A stretch of 64,000 nt of DNA, taken from an uncultured Candidatus Poseidoniales archaeon. Lineage in GTDB: Archaea > Thermoplasmatota > Poseidoniia > Poseidoniales > Poseidoniaceae. The stretch covers positions 24,607 to 88,606 of the forward strand of contig CAJJAV010000027.1 in NCBI GenBank assembly GCA_905182125.1, written 5' to 3'. Shown here piece after piece: positions 29,657-39,501 of the stretch; the first letter of the stretch is position 1, and each line of letters begins with the position of its first letter. The notes below the pieces were generated by a model. It did not search any database. It saw nothing but the letters and a program-made list of their open reading frames with translations, and was not told the DNA's origin. The translations under genes and the position numbers were made by a program.

Positions 29657-30871
29657 ATGTCAGTGTGGACTTCGTCGAGAGTCAATGCTGGTTCGAATGA
29701 AGATTGGCAACAAAGGATTGTCGTTCTCCTCGATGATATGGATGGATGGAGCGAGGCACTCAGCCCGCTTGTTGCCAAACTCCGCCTCGGTGAAAGGTTC
29801 TCCCGAGACGACGGGATGATCCTGTATACACACCCGAATCTGAACGAGGTTGGGCGTCTCGCACATGTGGTTCGAACCGCTCGGTTTGGCGATAAAGCAT
29901 TTTTTAACAGCAATGTTCACGTCAACCAAACCAATGTTTGCATCCTTGCGTGCAAGTTTTGCGCCTTCCGTCGTAGTAAGAAAGCAAAAGATGCCTATGC
30001 TCTTGACATCGCTGCTTACCTTGAAGACCTCGAACAATATTCTGAGTATGTTGATGAGGTCCATTCCGTGGGCGGACTTCATCCTGATTGGGGCGTCGAA
30101 CACTACGAGGCATTGTTCCGTGCCACCCGCTCTAAATTCCCACACATTACCATCAAAGCCCTCACAGCTGTAGAAATCAAACATCTCTCCCAACTTTCCA
30201 ACCTCACCTACACCGAGACACTCACGAAATTGAAGGACGCTGGGTTGGGCTCCTTACCTGGCGGCGGAGCTGAAATCCTCGATGATGATGTACGTGCGAT
30301 TATCTGTAATGGGAAAGAGAGTTCACAAGAGTATCTTGACATTCATCGATCCGCCCATGGTGTAGGTCTTTCAACCAACTGCACCATGTTGTTTGGTACA
30401 ATCGAGACATTAGAACAGCGCCTGAACCACATGATATCGCTCAGGGAGTTAGCGGATGAAACACATGGATTCCAATGCTTTGTCCCCTACCCCTACCTCC
30501 CTGACCATAGCCGCCTTCCCGAAGCGCAGCTGGCTACTGGGAGCGAAATTTTGAGAACAATCGCTGTTTCGCGCTTGATGCTTGATTCGATCCCTCACCT
30601 GAAGGCATACAGAATGAATATTGGAGATGAACTGGCTGAATTGGCTTTGCAATTTGGTGCTGATGACATCGACGGAACCGTTCAGAAAGAGTCGATCATG
30701 CATCTTGCTGGTTCGACCACACCACTCGACCATGACCGCTTCCAACTTGCGCGACTGATCAAAGATGCAGGATGCGTGCCGATTCAACGCAACACGACCT
30801 ACGAACGTTTCGAAACGTACGTTCCACCCGAACCAAAACGGGTACGCAGACTCAATGTTGTACAGGAATGA
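29657..30871 (+). CDS. mqnE: Aminofutalosine synthase (radical SAM, MqnE)
   Basis: CILACKFCAF radical SAM cluster, GGLHPDWGVEHYEALFRATRSKFPHITIKALTAVEI, LPGGGAEIL, QFGADDIDGTVQKESIMHLAG. ORF opens at 29516. Confidence 0.85.
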   Translation: MSVWTSSRVNAGSNEDWQQRIVVLLDDMDGWSEALSPLVAKLRLGERFSRDDGMILYTHPNLNEVGRLAHVVRTARFGDKAFFNSNVHVNQTNVCILACKFCAFRRSKKAKDAYALDIAAYLEDLEQYSEYVDEVHSVGGLHPDWGVEHYEALFRATRSKFPHITIKALTAVEIKHLSQLSNLTYTETLTKLKDAGLGSLPGGGAEILDDDVRAIICNGKESSQEYLDIHRSAHGVGLSTNCTMLFGTIETLEQRLNHMISLRELADETHGFQCFVPYPYLPDHSRLPEAQLATGSEILRTIAVSRLMLDSIPHLKAYRMNIGDELAELALQFGADDIDGTVQKESIMHLAGSTTPLDHDRFQLARLIKDAGCVPIQRNTTYERFETYVPPEPKRVRRLNVVQE

Positions 30872-30880
30872 GGTGATCTT

Positions 30881-31684
30881 ATGAGCAACGAACAACAGCA
30901 ATGGAAAAAAATTATTGGACGGGTTGCTTTCCTCAATTGTGATCCACTGTTTCACGGTCTTGACCCTCAATGGAGTGTTCTTCCTGCTCCACCTTCTTGG
31001 CTCACTGGCCATCTGTTGCGAAGGGATTGTGTCCTCGCGCCAATACCTGCTGCTGACTACGCACGTAACTCAGATGAGTTGGTCCTCGTACCTGAAATTG
31101 GAATATGCAGCAAAGGTGAGGTCGGGAGTGTTCTTGTTTTCGGGGACATGCCGATTAAAGACATGAAGACACTTGCTCTACCGACGGACTCTCAGACCTC
31201 TGTGGCTCTTTTGATGTACATTCTAAAGCAGGATGGACTCAACCCAGAAACACGCCTCATGGGGCCTGATTTAGACTCCATGCTCGCTTCTTGTGACGGG
31301 GCACTGTTGATTGGAGATCGAGCGCTTGAAGGTGCAAAACTCCGCCCAGAGTCAGTGCAATTGGATTTGGGTACCGCATGGTTGGAACGTACGTCGAAAC
31401 CAATGGTATTCGGTGTGTTCGCAGCACGCAAAGACACACCAGTAGCAGATGTAAAGGCAGCCCAAACAGCCCTTCTTGAACGGCTGAACCTGTTCGAACA
31501 AGATCCAGGTCAAAGGCAAGCCGTTATTGAATGGTCAATGACTCGATCTGATTTAGAATACGATCGTTTGAATCGGTATTTCGGAGAAGTCTTCAACCGC
31601 CTCGACGGTGAACACATGGAAGGTTTGGAACAGTTCCTCGTAGATGCGTGCGGACTCGAAGAAGGCTCAATCTTCGCTTGGTGA
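30881..31684 (+). CDS. mqnA: Chorismate dehydratase (MqnA family)
   Basis: IIGRVAFLNCDPLFHGL, CVLAPIPAADYARNSDELVLVPEIGICSKGEVGSV, GALLIGDRAL. Directly downstream of mqnE. Confidence 0.82.
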   Translation: MSNEQQQWKKIIGRVAFLNCDPLFHGLDPQWSVLPAPPSWLTGHLLRRDCVLAPIPAADYARNSDELVLVPEIGICSKGEVGSVLVFGDMPIKDMKTLALPTDSQTSVALLMYILKQDGLNPETRLMGPDLDSMLASCDGALLIGDRALEGAKLRPESVQLDLGTAWLERTSKPMVFGVFAARKDTPVADVKAAQTALLERLNLFEQDPGQRQAVIEWSMTRSDLEYDRLNRYFGEVFNRLDGEHMEGLEQFLVDACGLEEGSIFAW

Positions 31685-33898
31685 TTCATCTTCCGCTTTG
31701 TCCGATTGGGTGACCACCCTTCGCGTTTTCCTGACAGGGGCATCCGATACCTTGGCTTTCTTTTTCACAGCCGTCCGCTTTTTTGGGGCTTTTTCAACAT
31801 CCGAACCATCAAGGCGTTTACGCTTGACTGTTGTGATTGGGCCTTCCTTCGATTCAGTCGAAACACGCGTTCGTCGGCTTGTCTGTTGGGAGGTGGGTTC
31901 ATTTGATGCTTCATCTTTTCCAGCAATCCTGGACCGCGTTGGAGATTGGATGTCTTCATCCTCGTCATCTTCAGGCTCCTCCTCAACCGTGCTTTGGTTG
32001 CCGCTGGATTGAGTCTCTGAATCACTGGTTGGTTTCCGTTGTGCTAGAGGTTCAACAGGGTCGGCTGGTTCATCATCAAAGATATCCAAATCCATCCCAC
32101 GATTGTTCTTGGCTCGTAGCACTGCGATGCTCGCAAGGCCAACAAGTCCGATAATTGGAAGGAAAAGGATGGGGTAATCAGCGAACAGTTGCACGCCTTT
32201 TTCGGTTAACGTGAGCTCAATGATCGTCTCTTTCTCGAGGGTCAGAACCAGAGGTGATTCTGTAATCCACCATGGGGATAATTGCACTGAATCAGCACCT
32301 TCCCCGAAAATTTCAATGTTGATTGGGTGCATTTCTACCAAATGAGTGAGGGATGCATCAGTAGCTTCCGGTTGTTCTTCCAAGGTCACAATGAGAGGAT
32401 AGGACAGCGAAGACGAACGATTGAACGTTACTTCGAACTCCAAACTGATCATTGAGAGGTAATCATTCCTTGCTTTAAATGTCATTCCATCTGTGACGCT
32501 GCAGCTGACTTCCCCGCCTGTCAGTTGACCTTCGGATAGGACAATATTGTCACCCCATTCCTCGATGAACCTTACTTTGTTGAGATTTGAACAGACACTT
32601 TGTGCAAATAAATCCGCTTCTGCTGGACTGAGTTGCAGGTCTTGGATGAGTGATGTTCTTGACATGTTGCGGATGGAGGAAGAAAGAACGCTGTCTAATT
32701 TCACACGGTCTACGATGATGACGTGGGTATCATTGAATCGCATGTGGACCGATCGAATGTTGTTTAGATCTGGTGATCGGCTGCAATCTTCAACACCCTC
32801 CTGGCAATTGTTGTCCCATTGGTCGGATGTAGCATCGCCATCATCGTCATCATCATGGGTGTCGGGAATACCGTCACCGTCTAAATCTGCTCCTGCGATG
32901 CCAAACCCATCGGCCAATTGATGGTGGCCATAGGATGCAATATGAAGAGAGTTCGTGGCCACGTAGAGTTGCGTAATCATTCCGTAGAGGTTGTCCACAA
33001 AGGCCATGTCCTTGACTTCGTGCGCCATTGAAGTTGTTTCAACAATATCAAACGTTGTTGAGTCCACTGAGATGACCATTGGCGATGTTCCGGGCACAGT
33101 AAGATGGAGGTAATTCCCAAGGGCAGACCATTCCATTGAACCGCCGGATTCAAATTTGGCGTTGAGCAGTGAACCGCCTGCAAAAGACATGGTGTTGAGG
33201 TCACCTTCAATGGTGAGTGTAGCAATTCGAGTTTCCATAGGATCGAATTCACACGATGTAAGTTCGTTGACCAATTCCCACTTTTTGGTGGTTGGTGTTC
33301 CGTCGAAGTTCCACATCACCACACGACCTGAAGCATCGCCTGTCAACAAATGTCCACCGTTGGGAGAGAAGGAAACACAGGTCACATCGGTGTTGTGTTC
33401 ACCAGTGAGGCTCCGTTCGAGGCCCATGTCTTCAACACGGATGAGGTTCACCCCATTATCGCTGTTGGGCACCGCTAAAAAATCCCCATCAGGCGACCAT
33501 GCAACATCGACTGGGCGGGCATTTGCAGCCTGTACCTTCCCAGTTAGAGTCATTGAGTCCATGTCATAAATGCGGATGGAATCCATGTCCAGTTCTGATC
33601 CAGAAGTGGCGATGGCAATTGTCGATCCATCTGGCGAGAATTCGAGGGTTTGGACGGGCCGCGCAATATCAACGACATCGATCAGCGTCATGTTCGCCAA
33701 CCACATAATGGCAAGGTGATCGTCATAGCCACTGGCCAGGTACATCGCATCTCCATCAATGGCTACGGAGGCTGAACCGTCCGCTTCTGGGAGTGTGCTG
33801 ACGCCTGTGAAGGAGATTTCAGATGAGGCAGAGGCCGTTGGGAGCGTGGTGAACACCAGCATCGCCAAAACGATGATTGCAGCTGTCTCGGCCTTCAA
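31667..33898 (-). CDS. Secreted/membrane-anchored WD40-like repeat protein with basic/acidic cytoplasmic tail
   Basis: Signal peptide MKAETAAIIVLAMLVFTTLPTASA, WD-like blades (VDVAWSPDGDFLAV, VTCVSFSPNGGHLLTGDASGRVVMWNFDG), DLDGDGIPDTHDDDDDGD, C-terminal TM then KKRTAVKKKAK tail. Confidence 0.78.
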   Translation of the reverse strand: MKAETAAIIVLAMLVFTTLPTASASSEISFTGVSTLPEADGSASVAIDGDAMYLASGYDDHLAIMWLANMTLIDVVDIARPVQTLEFSPDGSTIAIATSGSELDMDSIRIYDMDSMTLTGKVQAANARPVDVAWSPDGDFLAVPNSDNGVNLIRVEDMGLERSLTGEHNTDVTCVSFSPNGGHLLTGDASGRVVMWNFDGTPTTKKWELVNELTSCEFDPMETRIATLTIEGDLNTMSFAGGSLLNAKFESGGSMEWSALGNYLHLTVPGTSPMVISVDSTTFDIVETTSMAHEVKDMAFVDNLYGMITQLYVATNSLHIASYGHHQLADGFGIAGADLDGDGIPDTHDDDDDGDATSDQWDNNCQEGVEDCSRSPDLNNIRSVHMRFNDTHVIIVDRVKLDSVLSSSIRNMSRTSLIQDLQLSPAEADLFAQSVCSNLNKVRFIEEWGDNIVLSEGQLTGGEVSCSVTDGMTFKARNDYLSMISLEFEVTFNRSSSLSYPLIVTLEEQPEATDASLTHLVEMHPINIEIFGEGADSVQLSPWWITESPLVLTLEKETIIELTLTEKGVQLFADYPILFLPIIGLVGLASIAVLRAKNNRGMDLDIFDDEPADPVEPLAQRKPTSDSETQSSGNQSTVEEEPEDDEDEDIQSPTRSRIAGKDEASNEPTSQQTSRRTRVSTESKEGPITTVKRKRLDGSDVEKAPKKRTAVKKKAKVSDAPVRKTRRVVTQSDKAEDESPSED

Positions 33899-34030
33899 TC
33901 GCAGTCCCCTTGTTCAGCCATGGGCCGACCACCATTGAAAACACATCGGTTTGAGGATGCCCATCCACTTCCAAAATTATTGATGGAAAAAGAGCGGTTG
34001 GTTCATCAAGGTCGCTCATGTCGAACTGAC

Positions 34031-34933
34031 ATGGTAGCACAGTTACCCCTCGACGAAAACGGCAATAAAATCGTGCGAATTGGCCACTCTCCCGACCCAG
34101 ACGATGCCTTCATGTTCCATGCTATGACCACAGGGGCATTCCCAACACCGGGTTACAACTTTGTCCATGAATTACAGGACATCGAGACCCTCAACCACCG
34201 TGCTATGAATTCGGACCTCGAAGTCTCAGCGGTTTCCATTCATGCCTATCCAAAAATTTCTGATGACTATGCCTTGATGAACTGTGGAGCATCCATGGGA
34301 GAAGGGTACGGTCCAATGGTCGTGTCCATGCAAGGAGCGACCGAGGAACAAGTTCGTAGCAACATCATCGCCGTACCAGGACTCAAAACCAGTGCCTACA
34401 TGGGTCTGCGTTTGGCATGGGGCGACTGCGAAGTGGCGGTCGTACCTTTCGACGAAATCATTCCAAGGATTCTCGACGGCACCTACTTGAGCGGATTGAT
34501 CATCCACGAAGGTCAATTGACCTATGTAAAAGATAACCTTCATGTCCACATCGACCTCGGTGTTTGGTGGAACGATCGAACCGATGGCTGGCCTATGCCC
34601 CTCGGTGGCAACGTTGTCCGACGGGACCTTGGCCAGCAAGCCATGGAAGACATCACCCTCTACACAAAAATGAGCATCGAGTATGCGCTTGAATCACCCG
34701 AAGATGCACTTGCTTTTGCCAAGAAATGGGGTCGCGGAATTGATGATGCAACCAACAAAGAATTTGTTGGAATGTATGTCAATGACCGAACCATCGACTA
34801 CAAACCAGAAGGGCGAGCATCGGTTCGTCAATTCATCAGCGAAGGCCAAGAACTGGGTCTCATTCGGAAGGACTTTGATGTTACAACAATGGCTTTCATT
34901 GGTTCTGATGAAGAAGATCGCACACAACTTTAA
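34031..34933 (+). CDS. mqnD: 1,4-dihydroxy-6-naphthoate synthase (MqnD family)
   Basis: RIGHSPDPDDAFMFHAMTTGAF, NHRAMNSDLEVSAVSIHAYP, YALMNCGASMGEGYGPMVV. ORF opens at 33920. Confidence 0.85.
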   Translation: MVAQLPLDENGNKIVRIGHSPDPDDAFMFHAMTTGAFPTPGYNFVHELQDIETLNHRAMNSDLEVSAVSIHAYPKISDDYALMNCGASMGEGYGPMVVSMQGATEEQVRSNIIAVPGLKTSAYMGLRLAWGDCEVAVVPFDEIIPRILDGTYLSGLIIHEGQLTYVKDNLHVHIDLGVWWNDRTDGWPMPLGGNVVRRDLGQQAMEDITLYTKMSIEYALESPEDALAFAKKWGRGIDDATNKEFVGMYVNDRTIDYKPEGRASVRQFISEGQELGLIRKDFDVTTMAFIGSDEEDRTQL

Positions 34934-35043
34934 CGGAACTCGATTGGTCCTTTTTAGCCACAATGAGAACAAAGGACTTGGTTCACTTTCGATGCCCAAG
35001 TTCAAAGACTGGACCACTTTCAACCAAAACAAGGGGAACATGC

Positions 35044-35253
35044 ATGCCACACGAACACATCACCCTCGCACAAGCCCCGAACGGCGAAATTGGACCACGC
35101 TGTGAAAAGTGTGGCACACGTTTGACCTTCGGTAGCGCCATGGTCGTGGGCAAGTTCTACTTGTGCTGGGATCATTATGTCGAAGCGACCGGTGCAGACA
35201 CTGCAACATCCATTGGCGAAGCCGAAGACCGCTTCTGGATGCCAACCGAGTGA
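35044..35253 (+). CDS. Small zinc-binding protein, unknown
   Basis: MPHEHITLAQAPNGEIGPRCEKCGTRLTFGSAMVVGKFYLCWDHYVEATG; CxxC plus C/H pair. Confidence 0.55.
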   Translation: MPHEHITLAQAPNGEIGPRCEKCGTRLTFGSAMVVGKFYLCWDHYVEATGADTATSIGEAEDRFWMPTE

Positions 35254-35306
35254 TTATCCTAGGTGTTCAAGAACCCTCGGCTCTCCCTCTCGCTGAGGGC
35301 GTTTGA

Positions 35307-36509
35307 ATGGCAACAGGTTGGGCGCGTTTTGCACACCGGTTTGGGGCCTACTATCGGACTTCAGAATTTTGGACCCCTCCACGCATGAAAACCAGAGAAT
35401 GGATGTTCATCCCTTTCGGCGGTGCACCACCCATTCGCCACAAAGGCTTCAGCGACATGCAGGGCGTACGACAATTCCTCACCGATCGTGCCATGCATTC
35501 TTGCTTCTATTCAACGGCTTATTGGGAACGCCCATTTGAGATGAAAATGGCCGATAAAAATTGGCTCGGTGCAGATCTAATCTTTGATTTAGATGGCGAC
35601 CACCTTCCTGGCGTGACGGATCGAGATTTCCCAGGTATGCTGGAAGTGATTCATGAACAAGCTTGGACACTTTGGAATGATTTCTTGGAACCAGAGTTTG
35701 GTTTCGATGAGAAGTACCTTCAAGTTACATTCTCCGGGCACCGGGGGTTCCATTTGCATTACCGCGACCCAGCATTGTTCCACTTAGATTCTGAAGCTCG
35801 CCGTGAAATCGTATCCTACATTCGTGGCGAGGGCGTCGATGTGAAAGGTGGTCTCGCTAGGTATCACGACCTATCCAGCGAGGGTTGGACACGACGAATA
35901 CGGGATGGTATGGGTGGCATGGTGACGAAACTCCAAGGCATTGCAGCCAAAGATGGTGGGTACCGCAAGGAACTAAAATCACTCCATGATGGTCTGAAAT
36001 CACAATCGCAACGTGAAGGTCGTAAGAGCACCAAAGGCCAAGGGTCCATCGAACAATTAGCTTCGATTGTAAACCACCCCGATCGTGCAAAACGTTTGAA
36101 AGATGGGAACTTCGGAGTTCTTGAAAAACATCAGTCTTTGTTTTTGGATTTACTGAAAACAGACACATCAGTGGTTCTCGGCTCTGCAGGCGAAACTGAT
36201 GAAGTGGTTACCATCGACGTACGGAGGCAAATACGCTGGCCGACATCCCTTCATGGTAAAACTGGTATGCGGGTAAGTGAATTTCCACTTTCGCGATTGG
36301 ATCCCGATGGGTCGAATCCTTATTCACCACTCCATGAAGGTTTGGCACTTTCAACTCAAGACATGCTCCGAGTGGAGATGACCGTCGACGATTCTATCGC
36401 TCAATTTGGGGACAAGGTCTACGACAAATCCACTGGAGACCAATTTGAAATTCACGAAGCAGGAGCAACTTTCCTTGTCCTCAAGGGATGGGCGAAAGTT
36501 ATTGTTTGA
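35307..36509 (+). CDS. priS: DNA primase small (catalytic) subunit
   Basis: YYRTSEFWTPPRMKTREWMFIPFGG, ADLIFDLDGDHLPG, SGHRGFHLHY. Confidence 0.88.
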   Translation: MATGWARFAHRFGAYYRTSEFWTPPRMKTREWMFIPFGGAPPIRHKGFSDMQGVRQFLTDRAMHSCFYSTAYWERPFEMKMADKNWLGADLIFDLDGDHLPGVTDRDFPGMLEVIHEQAWTLWNDFLEPEFGFDEKYLQVTFSGHRGFHLHYRDPALFHLDSEARREIVSYIRGEGVDVKGGLARYHDLSSEGWTRRIRDGMGGMVTKLQGIAAKDGGYRKELKSLHDGLKSQSQREGRKSTKGQGSIEQLASIVNHPDRAKRLKDGNFGVLEKHQSLFLDLLKTDTSVVLGSAGETDEVVTIDVRRQIRWPTSLHGKTGMRVSEFPLSRLDPDGSNPYSPLHEGLALSTQDMLRVEMTVDDSIAQFGDKVYDKSTGDQFEIHEAGATFLVLKGWAKVIV

Positions 36510-36596
36510 CGCTTCTACGTGGGTTCGCAATTGGTTTGATTCAGACCCATTCGTGAGGTAAGGTTCAAGACCGCGCCACCATCCACGGGATTAGAG

Positions 36597-37583
36597 GTGA
36601 ACCACATGGGCATGAGGAAAGGCAAGAAAAACAAGGCTCCAGCTCCCCCCGCACTCGGCCTCCCATTGCCGCCGTTGCCCGGTATGCCACCTATGCCAGC
36701 CCCACCTGGCGCTGCTCCACTCGATCTTCCAATGCCGCTTCCAGCAGCACCGGCGCCATTGCCCGCAATGCCATTGCCAGCCGCCCCTGAACCGGATACC
36801 TCGGTTTGGGACACAGCCCAAACTCCCGCTGCTAGCGAACCAAGCAAAGATGACAAGTACGGCGATTTGTGGGCAAAGCGCTCAGAGAAACCACTCCCTC
36901 AGATTTACGGTCACATCGATCGAATTTCTTCCGCCGATGCTGGCTCTCTTCTCGATCGCTATGCTGATCGCTTTGGGCATGCTTTGGACCGCGACATTAT
37001 CGTACTGCGCAAAAAAGAACATGAGGATAAAGTCTCAGAAGTACGAGATGCGCCTGTTATCGAGTTGCTCGAATCAGCAACAGAAGAAAATGAACTCTCA
37101 GTTCAACTTTCTACGATTGAAGATGAACTGCGTTCTTTGAAACCTGAATACCAAGCAGCCAAACAATCAGGGGACGCCCAAGTACTCAGCGAACTTCGAC
37201 CTATGCTCGAGGCCCTCATGGTCGAACGCAAGTCCATTCAGGCAGCGATAGCGGGCGAGGATGCTGGAACGACTACAGCTCAGCCTGTTTCAGATGAAGA
37301 TCAAGCAGAGGATGACTTGTTCGTGACCTTTGTCGGTATCGTCGATGAATTGCTTGGCTCAAACCTCTCAGCAGAAGTCGTAGAGGCTTTTGTTGCGAGT
37401 GAAGATTTCAGCACCTACGAGGCAGTTGGCAGCGATCCAAACAACGCAGGTGATGAAATGCGGTCAGCATTCTTCACCATTGTCGATGGTCAACTCGGCA
37501 ACATGGCACAGCAAGACATCGACGAATTCGTTGGTTCTGCAAACTTTGAAATTTACAGCGCTATCGGCGCCCAATACCAATGA
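36597..37583 (+). CDS. Hypothetical protein with N-terminal Pro-rich tract
   Basis: KNKAPAPPALGLPLPPLPGMPPMPAPPGAAPLDLPMPLPAAPAPLPAMPLPAAPEPD, then acidic helical region; ATGA overlap with next gene. Confidence 0.6.
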   Translation: MNHMGMRKGKKNKAPAPPALGLPLPPLPGMPPMPAPPGAAPLDLPMPLPAAPAPLPAMPLPAAPEPDTSVWDTAQTPAASEPSKDDKYGDLWAKRSEKPLPQIYGHIDRISSADAGSLLDRYADRFGHALDRDIIVLRKKEHEDKVSEVRDAPVIELLESATEENELSVQLSTIEDELRSLKPEYQAAKQSGDAQVLSELRPMLEALMVERKSIQAAIAGEDAGTTTAQPVSDEDQAEDDLFVTFVGIVDELLGSNLSAEVVEAFVASEDFSTYEAVGSDPNNAGDEMRSAFFTIVDGQLGNMAQQDIDEFVGSANFEIYSAIGAQYQ

Positions 37584-38500
37584 GTGTGAGCAACATGGGA
37601 TTATTAGACAAGGCAAGCGATTCAGGAACAAAAGCAGCAGCACCTAAGGCGGCAAAAGCAGTGCCAAAGGCTGTTGCATTAGCCAAGCCTGTGAAAGCAG
37701 CAAAGGCAGTAAAGGCAGTAAAGTCGCCAAAGGCAGCAAAAGTGGCAAAGGCAACAAAGGTTCGCAAACCAATCCTCAGCACGGCTGGATTGCCAGAGGG
37801 TTATGAAATTGCCACGCAAAACTCACGTTTCTTAGCCTGGTTGATGAATTTCATCTGGAACTTTGGTGTGCTCTTTGGAGCCCTTTTCCTCTCAGTTATG
37901 GGTTCAACACCTACGATTCCCGCAGTTATTGCATTGATCATGCTGATCACCAATCTCATCGTCATACCAATCATGACCGGTCGCACATTGGGTAACTTCA
38001 TGTCACGCACTCGATACGTCACATCAGCTGAAGCCAAACCTAACTTCATTCATGGTCTTCTTGTTAACTCCGTCGGGCTCATGGCGCTCGTCGGTGTCTC
38101 ATTGATCATCTTCAACATGGGACAAATCACCAATGATACTGGGAAGGTCCAAGGCCTCAATGTAGCAATCTTAGTCCTCGGAATTATCTTGGTAGGCGTT
38201 CGAATGGTTGACGGTCGTTTCAAGAAGAACAGTGACCAGAACCAAGGTTTGTATGACATGCTGTTCGGTGCGTACCTCGTTAAGTACGTCCCTCAAGAAG
38301 GCGAGGAACTCACTGGAATTGCCGCACGCCTCGAGCGCATGGCAAATTATGGCGACTCATTCACCCAAGCGCGTGAGGCTTCACGACTTAAGAAAGTTGA
38401 AAAAGAAGCCATGAAGGCTGAAGAAAATCAGGCTGGAGAAAAAGAGTCTGAAGACAAAGAAAATACCGGCGACGATTCCAAAAAAGAATCAAAAAAGTGA
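37580..38500 (+). CDS. Membrane protein (RDD-like) with Ala/Lys-rich N-terminal tail
   Basis: KAAAPKAAKAVPKAVALAKPVKAAKAVKAVKSPKAAKVAKATKVRK, then NSRFLAWLMNFIWNFGVLFGALFLS and further TM segments. Confidence 0.6.
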   Translation: MSVSNMGLLDKASDSGTKAAAPKAAKAVPKAVALAKPVKAAKAVKAVKSPKAAKVAKATKVRKPILSTAGLPEGYEIATQNSRFLAWLMNFIWNFGVLFGALFLSVMGSTPTIPAVIALIMLITNLIVIPIMTGRTLGNFMSRTRYVTSAEAKPNFIHGLLVNSVGLMALVGVSLIIFNMGQITNDTGKVQGLNVAILVLGIILVGVRMVDGRFKKNSDQNQGLYDMLFGAYLVKYVPQEGEELTGIAARLERMANYGDSFTQAREASRLKKVEKEAMKAEENQAGEKESEDKENTGDDSKKESKK

Positions 38501-38520
38501 TTGAATCTTGATCGATTGCC

Positions 38521-39501
38521 ATGTTCAGCCAGCGGAGGATTCGTCCAATCTTTTGGTCGACGGCCATGGTCTCTGTAGGTATTTTAACAGCCGTGAAGTT
38601 CCTACCATTGGCCTTTGGTATTGCTTTGGTCATCATGTGCCTTTACAACTTCATCATTGAAGTCTATGTCAGCCTTAGTTTTCTCAAGCCAGGCAGACGG
38701 AAGCAAACCTTCCAAGGCCAGAATTGGCAATCGCATCAAGTGGAGCATGATGATCGAAAAGTGCAACTTGTGACGTACACGCAAAAAGAACCTTCACCGC
38801 TTCTTATCCTTGTTCATGGGTGGCGCGCATCCACCTCTTCGGTTTCTGACCGTGGACAATGGTTTGTTGATCGGGGATGGCATGTCGTGATGGTGGAATT
38901 GCCAAGCCATGGGTCCTCAGACGACTTACCCCTGTGGACTGCATACGGTTCCATGCAAGCGGTACAGCTGGCATGCGCTAAGATTGAAGAATTCTATACC
39001 GATGGCTCGATTACTGGGGTGACCTACTACGGTCATAGCATGGGTGGATTCATCGGGTTGCGTTTGGCTTCTGATGAAGGATTGAGGATAGCGGGTAAAC
39101 CTCTGTCCAACATGATCCTCGAATCGCCAATGACCATGTACAGTCCAATCCTTGTGGAAATATCGACCAGGCTAAAGATACCCTCGGTCATACACAGCCC
39201 ATACATGAAGCGGATGATTGCCAGGGTCAACACTGCCATACAATGGGAGCAGACATTCACGTCCGTTGAGGAGTTTGATATGCCGTTGTGGGGTCTACCA
39301 AAGATTCCGATGCTGTGCGTTCAAGCAGCACGAGATGAACGGCTTGGGATGAAACACTATGACCGACTCAACACCTGCTACCAATCTGAGGAATTGGGAA
39401 CCATGCTGACGAGCACACGTCTCGAAACACTCACCCATAGTGGGGCACGAATCAATGCAGAGCGGAATCAAACAATTGCTGATTGGCTTCTGAGCCAGTG
39501 A
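38521..39501 (+). CDS. Alpha/beta hydrolase
   Basis: LLILVHGWRASTSSVSDRGQWF, YYGHSMGGFIGL, ILESPMTM; C-terminal LTHSGARIN. Confidence 0.8.
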   Translation: MFSQRRIRPIFWSTAMVSVGILTAVKFLPLAFGIALVIMCLYNFIIEVYVSLSFLKPGRRKQTFQGQNWQSHQVEHDDRKVQLVTYTQKEPSPLLILVHGWRASTSSVSDRGQWFVDRGWHVVMVELPSHGSSDDLPLWTAYGSMQAVQLACAKIEEFYTDGSITGVTYYGHSMGGFIGLRLASDEGLRIAGKPLSNMILESPMTMYSPILVEISTRLKIPSVIHSPYMKRMIARVNTAIQWEQTFTSVEEFDMPLWGLPKIPMLCVQAARDERLGMKHYDRLNTCYQSEELGTMLTSTRLETLTHSGARINAERNQTIADWLLSQ

